From Hepsetus odoe (lineage: Eukaryota > Chordata > Actinopteri > Characiformes > Hepsetidae), in contig CM029370.1 in NCBI GenBank assembly GCA_017165825.1, forward strand, positions 15,504,733 to 15,568,732: DNA of 64,000 bases, read 5' to 3'. The notes below the pieces were generated by a model. That model was not told the origin of the DNA and made no database searches. It saw only the letters and a list, made by a program, of their open reading frames with translations. Within the stretch, counting starts at the first letter, position 1; the number at the start of each line of letters is the position of its first letter. The translations under genes were made by a program, and so were the position numbers. Of the stretch, positions 10,358 to 21,045 are shown piece by piece.

Positions 10358-13300
10358 TTATGTACAAAACCAGTGTTTGTGCATATTTGTCTTACCTCTG
10401 TGTGTGTGCGCTTGCGTTGCTCCTGTGAAGCCTGTACCTGCTCTGTGGCGATGAAGACTGTCCAGAATACTCTCTGCCAAATGTCTCACATCACTGTGTG
10501 TTTCAGGATGTGACCTCACTGCCTCAAGCTGCTGTAGTCCTCCTTCTTCCAGCAACATACTGCAGTACCGGGCAGCTGCATACACACACACACACCATAT
10601 ATTTGTATTTCAGTAAGTGATCCTTCATTTATATTCTATTTGTGGATAGAAGTAAAAAACACTGTTTACATATTCCATTTTTTTTCCCAATTTCTTGTTT
10701 CTCACCATTCTTGCTGCACACATGTTGCATGGCCCAGGCTGCCCACAGCTGAACCCCAGGAGTCTGGAAGCATTTCAGCAGGGGAAAAAAAGGATTGAAT
10801 GACCTGAAACACAAAACACAGTAACAGTCAGAGTTACACTCTAACAGTGTTCTAAATAATTCTGCACTTGCATAGAGATGCAAATATTGATATTTTTTAG
10901 CCTTTTGGCTATAAACAATACAGCCATGAATTGTGTATTTAGGTCATGGCGAAAGTATCAAATGCTCCAGCCATAGTTCTAGGTAGCAGGTATGATGAGG
11001 ACTAAGAGAGCAGTAAAGGTGAAACTGTTCCTTACCTGTAGGCCACCATCTCACATTCTGGCGTGGGCCACTTCAGAATTGCTGAGTGCTGCAAGAGGCA
11101 AAGAGCCACATAAATGAATACACTTAACGATTACCCTCAAATCCTTTTCACGTTCAAACCAAACTAACTGAATTTACCTCGCAGTTCCATCCTCAACAGG
11201 CAAGATCAGCTGAATTGGTTTACCAGAGAAAATTCTATACTGCACTGAAAGGGATTCGTTTCTAAAGAAGGGCTTATGCGGTCATACGTCTTTTTGTTTC
11301 ATGGTTTTAGCATCATCAGTCTCATAAATCTGTGTTCCACAAACTTTAGCTCATCTCTGTACTTTTTTGTTGTTCCGATTCTTACTGCTGATGACCGTTT
11401 TGCAACTGCCTTCTTTAAAAAAAGTGTATGGTGATAAATCCATCTATGAGCTGTAGAGGTTGTTCATGATACCACTGACTTTCACTGATTTTCTCTCTCA
11501 CACTTTTCTATCAACAGCTGTTATTTTCATATTCATCTTTTGATCTCAAATCCAAATGTTTAGTGCATAGCAAAAACTAATCAATTGGCCAATACATTTG
11601 GAGGGACTGCATATCTGTATATGTCAGTACTGTTCAAAAATCTAATTTCTTAAAATTTTGCTAGGCAATCACTTTGTTGGTGCAACAATAATATTATATG
11701 CCTTTGTCTAATATCTGGAATATTGAGTAGATGAATCTAAAGAAATATATACATTTACAGCCTTTAGCTGACGCTTTTATCCAGAGCGACTTCCAATTCT
11801 TAATTACAGGGACAGCCCCCCTGAAACAACTTGGGGTTAAGGGTCTTGCTCAGGACCAGTGGTGTTAGAGCTGGAGGTGGGAATCCAACTTGCGACCTCT
11901 TGGTCTGTAGACGAGTATGCTACCACTAGACCACCACCACCCACCCCTATACAAAATTTCTATACAACAGTAAAATATGAAGAAGTGAGCGGTTGCTCAA
12001 GACCTTTGCACGGTATTGTATATATTCATACACAGACACAGACTTACCAGCTGCTCCAAAAGTGTGGTTCTGAGAGGAAGGTCGAGTGTCCAAACGCTTT
12101 CACCACGTGACGTGAGATGGGCCAGAATTCCTGCAGCAAAGTAGCTCACCTCCACTTCAGGACTGTGCAGCAGAGAACGGATATGATCCAGGAAGCTCTG
12201 CACCATCAGCTCTGCATGGAGCTCTCCCACCTCAGCAATGTTATTCTAGTATCATAAACATACCAGAAAGACAAAATGACTCTTTTTTACTGGTATTATT
12301 TACACACACACACACACACACAGCCTAACTTTCTCCCTTTCTCCTGAGCTTTCTAAATAAAGGAATGCATTAGCATAAACCTTTAGTCTGACTCAGTCAG
12401 GCAAATCGTCGCTTCTGCTCATAGTGCCAGCTGCCTTTCCTCTTAAGATCACTGCTGGCTGCTGCCCGTGTCAAATTTATACCAAAGAATATGAGGGTGC
12501 TCCCTTTTCTTACTCATACACAGACACGACTGACATGATTCCAGTGACTCACAGACAAAACACTGCACAGTTTCTCACCAGTAAGCCAAGGACTTTCTGT
12601 TGAATGGAAGACTCTGAAGGAAAGGACTGGAAGAAAGAAAAAGAGGTGACTACGTTAACATTAATGCATGATTATTTTAAGCTCTAAATGAGGTTAGCTT
12701 GAAGTATTTTATTGCCCTCCCCTCAAGTTTTATGCTAGAAATAAGAACAAGCTTGGCCAAATCAAGCGGTCACACTTGACAGAGTATCTACTTATCATCA
12801 CTAGAATTTCCCAAATCCATTAACTTTATAGGACTACACAGAAATATAAACAGGTTTTTTTACGCATGAATTTGGACCATAACACAGATGTTAATAAACT
12901 GCAAATGAGAGATGAATGTTGATTGAGTAAAACATGGCTGCGGTCTTAAAACAATCTTGGTCTCTGTGTACCTCCAGCACTTTGATGAAGAGCTCCAGGC
13001 CCTGGTTCTCTATGAAGTGTCTACAGGTGGTGGGGGACTCATCTGTTAAATTCCACAGGGCACTCAGTGTGAACTTTAAGGTAGCATCTACTGTGCCCTG
13101 AGATGTCTTCTGACGCACAATGTGCAGAAGTTGCTAGAGAGAGAAAGACAGAAAATGTATTTATTATTTTTAACATTTTTAACAATTTTATATGTGAAGG
13201 TTTAAACAATGTAATACAATATTTACCATTAAAACAGTCTTATTTACAATATAGCAAACTGAAACTCAAAACTCACTTTTACAATAAACAGCTCTGCTCC

Positions 13301-16300
13301 CAACTGTGCTGTCTGCTCAGTAGAAAGCTGACAGAGAAAGACAAAGACAGAACTGATATCAGCTGCAGGGAATTGTGAGTTAGAGACATTTGAGAATCTA
13401 GACTTCAACCTGCCAGTCAAACACGCTTAAGTCCACAGAGCTGATTAGCAGACTGACACTGAAAACAATCCTGCTGTCTGTGAAGCCTCACCTTGGCTGC
13501 TAGAATGGATATGATGGCCACCGCCATCCTCTGCATGTTTTGATCTTCGTGATTACATAACCACTGCATTACCAGTTTAGCAGCTTCAAACCTGAAAGAC
13601 ACATATACGCAGCACACATTCATACAAAATAAGCAAACAACTTTGATTGCTTAGCACTTTGAGCATTAGAAGCATGCACAGCTCCTAGCTGAAACTGCGT
13701 CTCAGAGCCTAGATTAGTTTTCTGAGAACACTGTTTAAGTCAATGGCTTTAGGTGGTAATGTAAATGACCAACCTATTGAAGGGAACCTCCTGCAGAATA
13801 CGGTCACTGCAGAGCGAAAGAAGGCAGTTTTTCTGCAACTACAGGAACAAAATCAATAGATAATCAAATATCATGCACAGCACACCACAACTTGACTAAC
13901 CTGTAATGAATGTGTATTCCTGGAAGTTGCACATTTTTCCTTTATAGTGTTTTCTAAAAGCAGTGGGTTTGGTCTTACAGGTTTGGTCACTGCAGGCTTA
14001 CAGTGAACCACAACAAAATGCTTCTCTGCATTTAACGGAGAACCTACGGGTAGCTAAGGGCAACCTACTGGTCTGGAAGTTGAACGAATGAAAATCTTTT
14101 TTTTGGGTTTTTCATTTTTTAACAGAATCTGAAAATGTCAGAAGCTGTTCATACAGTGTCAAAAGCATGACTGACAGACCAGTAGAAACAGTCCAAAATG
14201 ACTGATCTGTTGAAATGATCTAACATTAAAAGTGAATAAGACATTTTTCTTGCTCCAGTAAAGTTGTTGGAAACACTAGTATACATCATTAACAAAAACA
14301 AAAGGTACATCGAAGGTGTATTTCATCAGGGAGTACCTGTTGGTGGTTGGGGAAGGTCTTCATGGCCTCTAAGAGCAGCTGAGTGACGTTGCCTAAAAGA
14401 CGAACAGGCATCCCAAAAGCCAATTCCTGTTTGGTGAGGTTAAAGACACAGGCGCTGGCTGCCAACTGAACGTTCAGAGTAGTGGGGTGGTTCTTCATCC
14501 CCAAAGCCACCAGCTTAGGAAGAGGAGGGGAAATAATAAGCTGGATGATAGAAGTCTGAAGAACACATTTAGATAATACTAACAGAGACATGGATGGGAA
14601 TAAAAAAGTGAGGAAATGTCTATACATAAAATTACAATATAATCACATTACAATAAATGTTAATGCAAATATTTAAAACTGGACAAGCTTTCACTTTTAA
14701 AGGAAAATGGCTAAAAACAGCAAAACATGCAAAGCAGGGAGAATAATAGAGAGTGAGGGGTAGAAATGAACTAAATAGCATAGCGTGGTATAAAGCGCAC
14801 AAATAGGGGTGAGCGACCTGTGACTCATCACAGGGCTGACAAAATTAAGATAAAAGCACAGCTCTGAGAGTGTGTGGGAGCACATCAGTACAGCTAAAAG
14901 CAGAGCACGTGTGTGTACTTTAAGGATGTCAGGCCGAGCTTTCTCCATCATGTGTGTGAGGCTGAAGAGGTGGAAGAGCGCCTCTCTAACAAAACCCTCT
15001 CTCTCATTGTAGCGCCTCAGGGCTTCACAAATCTGAGTTTCATTGGCCTCTCCGGTCACCTGCAGGCAGAAAAATACATGCATAAACACAGCTTTTTCAG
15101 AGCTACTAGACACATGTTTAGAAAGGATTATAGGGTCATTTTGGACCAACTCAACTAATGATCCATGCTTGACCATCTTGGAAGTGAACTTATTGGTGGC
15201 AATTTTTAGTTTTTTGGGAAGGAGCAAGTTACTTAGCCTCATACCACATTTCTTTTGCTTAAATAAGCCACCATATTTTATATAAATGTTATCCATACTA
15301 CCGGGAATCATATCAAATGATTTGGAAAAAAATATTGAAAAGAAATTTTGCCTAGCCATAGAAGTCAGGGACTAATCATCCATTTTAACTCACCTTCAAG
15401 CTACCTTCTCCAGAAAGGAACTCTGAGAAGCCTGCGTCAGTAGCCAAAAGACCCACGAAGGTCATGCCTGGCCTCTCCTCTACGAAAGCCCTGACTGCTG
15501 CGTCAGTCACCTGCTTCCGGCCTGAAACATCCAGAGACACCAGTGCTGGGAGGATGCCGGGAGTCTCCAGCAGTTGTCGTGCCACGTCTGATGTGAACTG
15601 CTTATCGTCAGAGATGTCCAGGTGCTGCAAGCCCTCCAGCTGGCCAAGAGAAGAGAGATTATTTTCAACTAAAGCTATACACAGAAAACTTACCCAGAGG
15701 CTTGATAAATAACCAATTTGTGTAAAATGGTGGTGTAGTTTACAGTTCTATTTTACTTAAAAGCCATTAACTAATAGACCTTGAGTCACTGTTGTGTTCC
15801 ATGGTCTGAAGAACTCTTCTGCCCAAATTTCCAAATTAACAAAGTTCCCTTTTCCTTACACTATTCAGGAGTTGAACGTACAACGTGACCTGCCCACAAC
15901 TATATAGGACTGTAAAAATTAGTGGACAAAACTGAAAATGTTAATTTAGCTGAAAATGGAAAACGTAATTTTTTTTTTATTGTCTTTTTCCACAAAAGAA
16001 AAAGTATTCGGAACAGTGGCCCTGGGAAAGAGGCCAGCTAATTCCAAGAAGAAGCATGACTGTTAGGTTAGCTAATTAATAGAAAAGCTGGTTCCAGTAT
16101 TTCATGCAAGTACTCCTGACCTGGCTGAGGACAACAAGCAGCTGGGCAGTAGTCATCTCCAAACGTTTGAGCTGATGTATGGTGAGGTAGCGGAGCCTGG
16201 CCCTGAGCCCCAACAAAGGCGTCAGATTGGTTACTGATGTGTTGGAGATGTCTAGGCTCTCCAGGCGTGGCAGTGAGCACACATCAACCAAGCCTGAGTC

Positions 16301-16768
16301 GTAGAAGTCTACGTTTGAGATGCTGAGTGCACGCAAACCCTGCAGCATGCTGAAGCAGCGACGACTAGGCTCCTCCAATGATGACATGGTCAAGCCATTC
16401 AGAACCAGCCGCTGCAGACTCTCCCGCAGGCCTTTGTTGGCAGAGAGGCCACGCAGGATGTCTGTGATGGTGAGGTCAGCGTTGACTCGTGAGGCATCCA
16501 GCTCCAGCAGCCGGTGTGGGCAGAGGGTCCGCTGGAAGGCTTCAGCCGAGATACGTGCCGTTCGGATGCAGGCACGGCGCAACCGGAGCTGCTGACAGCT
16601 GCGAAATATTCCCACTGTGCTGTCATTGAGCAGGCCTGCAGGGATGGACAAGGTGTTGAGCTTTGACTATTCTTTACATATGTTATTACCATATTATTCA
16701 TTAATCATCAGCTTCAGTTTCAAAAGCTGAATCTTGTAGTAACATACGAACAAACATGTATAAACACC

Positions 16769-16857
<89 letters not shown>

Positions 16858-19800
16858 CCATCCTTGCAAAAGTATCCCGCCCCCCCTTGACCTTTTACCT
16901 ATTTGGTTACATTCCAACCTGGAACTTAAATGTTTCTGAATCGTATTTAATGTGATGGATCTGCACAAAATAGTCTAAGTTGGTGAGGTGAAGTGAGAAA
17001 AAAATATATAATCAATCAATCAATCAATAAATACATAATAAAACTGAAAATTGGCATTAGCATATGTATTCACCCCCTTTGCCACAAAGCCCCTAAAAAG
17101 TCCTAGTGCAACCAATTACTTTCAAAAGTCCCATAATTAGTGGAATGAAGTCCACCTGTGTGCAATTTAAGTGTCACATGATCTGTCAGTATAAATGCAT
17201 CTTTTCTGAAAGGCCCCAGAGGCTGCAGCACCACTAAGCAAGAGGCTTCACGCCATGAAGACCAAGAAGCTCTCCAAACAAGTCAGGGACAAAGTTGTTG
17301 AGAAGTACAAGTCAGGGTTGGGTTATAAAAAAAATTATCCAAATCTTTGATGATCCCCTGGAGCAGCGTCAAATCCATCATCTTTAAATAGAAAGAACAT
17401 GGTACCACAACAAACCTGCCAAGAGAGAGCCACCCACTAAAGCAGACCACAATACACCGTACACTCCATAGAGCTGGGCTTTATGGAAGAGTGGCCATTA
17501 CTTAACGTTAAAAAATAAGAAGGCACATTTAGAATTTGCTAAAAGGCATGTGGGCAACTCCCCAAATGTATGGAGGAAGGTGCTCTGGTCAGATTGAACT
17601 TTTCAGCTACCAAGGAAAATGCTATGTCTGGCGCAAACCCAACACATCCCATCACTCCAAGAACACCATCACCACAGTGAAACATGGTGGTGGCAGCATC
17701 ATGCTGTGGGTCTGTTTATCAGCAGCAGGGACTGGGAAACTGATCTGAGTCGAGGGAAAGATGGATGGCACTAAATACAGGGATATTCTTGAGCAAAACC
17801 TGTGTCAGTCTGCCTGTGATTTGAGACTGGGACGGAGGTTCACCTTCCAGCAGGACAATGACCTAAAGCATACTGCTACAGCAACACTCAAGTGGTTTAA
17901 GGGGAAACATTTAAATGTGTTGGAATGGCCTAGTCTAAGTCCAGACCTCAATCCATTTGAGAATCTGTGGTCAGACCATCCAATATGAAGGAGCTGGAGC
18001 AGTTTAGCTGAGAGAAATGGGCAAAAATCCCAGTGGCAAGATGTGGCGAGCTCATAGAGACTTATCCAAAGCAACTTGCAGTTGTATATGCCGCAAAAGG
18101 TGGCTCTACAAAGTACTGACTTTAGGGGGTGAATAGTTATGCATGTTGAAATTTTCTGTTATTTTGTCCTATTTGTTGTTTGCATCACAATAAAACAAAA
18201 AACACCTTCAACGTTGTAGGGATGTTCTGTAAATGAAATGGTGCAAACTCTCAAACAACCCATTTTAATTCCAGGCTGTGAGGCAACAAAACAAGAAAAA
18301 TGCCATCCTTTTGCAAGGCACTGTAACAAGGATTCAAGGACTCTGCTATATAATAATCTTTTTCCAGTATCCCATGTGTAAGGTGACTATGCTATTCATT
18401 ACATTATTCAGTCGTTTTTAATCACCAATCTTATTCCTCCATCCCAGGCTACTCTTAAAGTTTGTTCAAGCTGTTTGTGACATATGCATATTATAGAAAA
18501 GTAATATCTTGATTTATATATTAACTGTACACAGTATGAAGGAAGTAAGTAATGATTTAATGCATGCAGCTTGCTCAACGCAAATGGATGGGGTGTAACA
18601 TTCCATTAGTGTAAATGACATTAGTCTTAAGCTCCGGTGTAGAGCGTCAGGGTTCAGCACCCAAAACCAAGAATATTTGGAGTTAACTTTGACTGCTGCT
18701 CACCCTCTGTGGCCATTTTGCAGAGCAGTTGATCAGCAAGCTCCTGAGGGAAGATCAGCGGTTCACGAAGACACAGCGAGCCATCAGCCAGCTTCACACA
18801 AAACAGCTCAAGCTTGGAGCTCACCAGTGACAGGCACAGGTCAATCAGAGACGCTGGGGATGCCTCGTCCTGAAACAAAAACCCTTTTCAACTCTCATCA
18901 CAAGTCACTTCTTTAGACAGTTTAACCAAAGATCAAAACAAACCAAAGTCGATCCGATACATCTAAAGATGATCTGTGTTGACTGTGTTGTAACTGTAAG
19001 ATGTGCATGCCATGGAAATATACTGTAGTATTAAATTATTTTTGCAAGAAATGAATTCCCTCCATGCACTGTCAAATGATACTCTGTGAGACTTCTTCAG
19101 TTTGGGCAAATCATTGGATTAAGAAAAAACAAACAAACAAAAACGTGTATGAAAGTATAAATTTAATCAAATAACCATCTTTATCACAGCAGGCTAAGGT
19201 TGCAAAACTCTTTTCAGCAGCTTTTGGAAATAACGTGTATGTAGCCCTCACAGCACCTTTTCAATCATGCAAATGGTTCTGTCACATTTGCTGGACACTC
19301 ATTTCGAACATGTCAGTCCAGCACGTCCCTTATGGGTCTAATGGGATAAAGATATGAAGACTCGGAAGGCAAAATTCTCAAAATGTTTTTCTTTTCATCG
19401 AAATGGGTGTAGTCATATAGTTTGCAAAAGTCTGAAGAATACATGGGATCATTACGCTATTGATTAAGTAAATCTCCTCCTATGATATCTAAACCAGAAG
19501 GAACTGTGTGATGTTGGAGAACCGAGTGATCATTTTAATAATCACTTTCAGACGAATTCTCCTGATCTTCCTCCTCTCAAAACTCCCCTAGACCTTCACC
19601 AATCCACCTCCAGGTTCCACTGCAGGAACAACACCACCGCCTGACATAAACCCTTCGATTGGCCCCAAATAAATGAAATTTCCTTTCATCTACAAGCCTG
19701 GCCGTGAACACTGCAGGGTTTGGGCTGATTGGCCCATAGTAAAGGTTTTCTGACAGCAGCTCCAGTTCTGACATTAGTAAATAGGGCTCCACCCCAAATC

Positions 19801-20404
19801 TGTACAGTAAAGACAAGCCTAATCTTCAAAGCCGATAGTCTGAGACTTTGTGGGTAAATACAGTGTTACTACAGGCTGCATAATGCTGCATAATACATCT
19901 ACATTTGTATGAAATACTTCTCATAATTTTCTCATAATAGAATCTCCATTCATCCAGCACTGTAAAAAAAAACCCGTTTTTATCAGTGTCTAGTCTTTAC
20001 TAAAGCCACGTTTCTGTTAAAGGGATTCTGAGTATTTCAGCGGATTTAGATGAACATCAGTGACCGTAGCTGGACACTGTAGCCTGTTCAACTTTGACCT
20101 TGCCAATACAACGCTGACCTGAGGAGCTCGGCGATAACCTTTAAAAGAATGGGGCTTTAAAAACCTCGATCATCCTATCTGAGTTGATCCTTCGCTGACG
20201 CATAAAACGTGTTTGACACTGAGAGAGTCATCAAGCAGAACTAAGTCCCAGCTTTGCAGGGACTCGCTCCCAGGACCGGGATCGCTGTGTTCCAGCTTTA
20301 AAGTTCGTGTTGTTTCTTCCTGCAGACCTGACAATCTGTTACTTCACTGTCTGTGTCCGCGGCAGCTGAGTGGGACGGACAACGGCTAAACCAAGTCTTA
20401 CCAT
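10358..20404 (-). CDS. zyg11: zyg11, complete: CUL2 E3 ligase substrate receptor
   Basis: Substrate receptor of CUL2-Elongin ubiquitin ligases; the mammalian relatives ZYG11B and ZER1 recognise N-terminal glycine degrons. Coding exons, in transcript order: 20402-20404 (ATG only), 18704-18869, 16121-16635, 15394-15639, 14919-15059, 14337-14513, 13774-13838, 13492-13591, 13277-13327, 12972-13133, 12579-12626, 12048-12245, 11036-11088, 10706-10803, 10358-10575. Phases join throughout to 2,241 nt and 746 residues, against 744 for human ZYG11B as recalled. Residues 8-17 (SLIDLCLSLV) fit the BC-box consensus and 41-49 (FPQELADQL) the Cul2-box. Residues about 57-330 are leucine-rich repeats (e.g. 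LDISNTSVTNLTPLLGL, LDVSGRKQV), and about 350-680 armadillo-like repeats. W515, N516, D519, N560 and E563 fall where the glycine-degron pocket lies in ZYG11B. The C-terminal 25 residues are not recognisable and may be mis-modelled. Sequence matches zebrafish zyg11 best; ZYG11A or ZYG11B orthology needs a tree. Confidence 0.95.
11751..11946 (-). repeat. SINE family B copy in zyg11 intron
   Basis: On the minus strand it starts with a tRNA-like head (GGTGGTGGTCTAGTGGTAGC), has the box-B-like GGTCGCAAGTTGGATTCCC and ends with the tail GTCGCTCTGGATAAAAGCG plus GGCTGTAAATG. It lies in the intron between zyg11 exons 12 and 13, in the same direction as that gene. Confidence 0.82.
12301..12322. repeat. 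(CA)n microsatellite
   Basis: Short uninterrupted CA tract in a zyg11 intron, close to the acceptor of exon 12. Confidence 0.9.
13965..14090 (-). repeat. Degraded SINE family A fragment
   Basis: In the zyg11 intron between exons 6 and 7. GTGAACCACAACAAAATG, CTCTGCATTTAAC and GGGCAACCTACTGG match the family A body, but the tRNA-like head and middle are missing or rearranged. Confidence 0.6.
16766..16857. repeat. (CA)n microsatellite with CCCA blocks
   Basis: About 90 bases of CACACA interrupted by CCCACCCACC. It abuts the left end of the Tc1-like element in zyg11 intron 2, so its length may differ between alleles. Confidence 0.95.
16862..18328 (+). mobile_element. Tc1-like DNA transposon with broken transposase
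   Basis: About 1.47 kb in zyg11 intron 2, transcribed opposite to the host gene. The left end (CTTGCAAAAGTATC) and right end (CCTTTTGCAAGGCACTGTA) are inverted copies of a very common teleost Tc1 end; the inner TIR part TGTGATGGATCTGCACAAAA lies near 16951. Transposase remains include KHGGGSIMLWVC (about 17680), FQQDNDLKHTA (about 17847) and SPDLNPFENLW (about 17938), giving the second and third catalytic acids. The first-Asp region KVLWSD near 17578 is in another frame and runs into a stop, and another stop separates the two open stretches at 17746. The element is therefore dead as an autonomous unit. Confidence 0.9.
19590..19740 (-). mobile_element. Possible Tc1-like transposase fragment
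   Basis: In zyg11 intron 1. The minus-strand frame contains VDERKFHLFGANRRVYVRR, which resembles the first-Asp block of Tc1 transposases (an S-D-E-S-K-F-x-L-F-G pattern). No terminal repeats or other transposase blocks are seen nearby, so this is a short orphan remnant or a chance likeness. Confidence 0.45.
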
Positions 20405-21045
20405 AGTTTAAAGTAGGTCTGCAGCTCCAGTAAGTAATATCCACCAGGAAATAAACCTCCAAGTGCAGCGACGCTGAGCGGGCTAGTGTGTCTGGGCGAG
20501 AGAGCCCGTTAGCGAGCTAGCAGCTAGCGAGACAACTTGTTGGAAAAAATGAAAGGTATACGAAGCACGTCTTCTCAAGTCCAAAACATTTTCTCTAGGC
20601 TCTCTGGCAGCCCAAGCACTCGACACTCCTAACATTATGTTGAGTTCGAGAGCATAGTTCTCGGCTTTCCGCTCGGAGAGAAAGTGCAGCGGCTCCTGGG
20701 CGAGTAAACAAGCTCGCGGCACGGGAACCACTTCTCCGGGGGGCGGGGCCTACGGAAGCCGGGTGGTGCGCGCTGACAACAACAGGAAGCAGCCACTTTG
20801 ACCCCGTGTTGTCCCTTTACTGAGGATTTTCTGTTCTTTCAGGCATTCCGAAAACCCATTTCATGACTTCATTTTGTCACAGAGACCACCTGTTTTCTTT
20901 GGGCTTTGTTCGTGGACTCTGAAGTTCAGCGTGGAAGGTTTTGTTCGGGTTTTTGTCCTCTCGCTGCTCGCCGCAGAGCAAGGTCACATGGTAGACACGC
21001 TAACACGCGCTGCAGGCAAACTCCAGAGCCGACTTTACTCAAAGA
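20405..21045. promoter_or_regulatory. Divergent zyg11/coa7 promoter
   Basis: Only 641 bases separate the two start codons, which point away from each other. The middle is GC-rich, with a GC box (GGGGCGGGGCC at about 20740-20750) and an adjacent ETS-like CGGAAG core at about 20753. No TATA box stands out. This fits a bidirectional housekeeping promoter; the human genes are also head-to-head as recalled. Transcription start sites cannot be set from sequence alone; the zyg11 leader would occupy roughly 20405-20720 and the coa7 leader roughly 20800-21045. Confidence 0.75.

Noticed and set aside
14697..15359. Long minus-strand open frame of 220 codons
   Set aside because: It is zyg11 exon 5 (14919-15059) read through into both introns; the splice sites and family match limit the real coding part.
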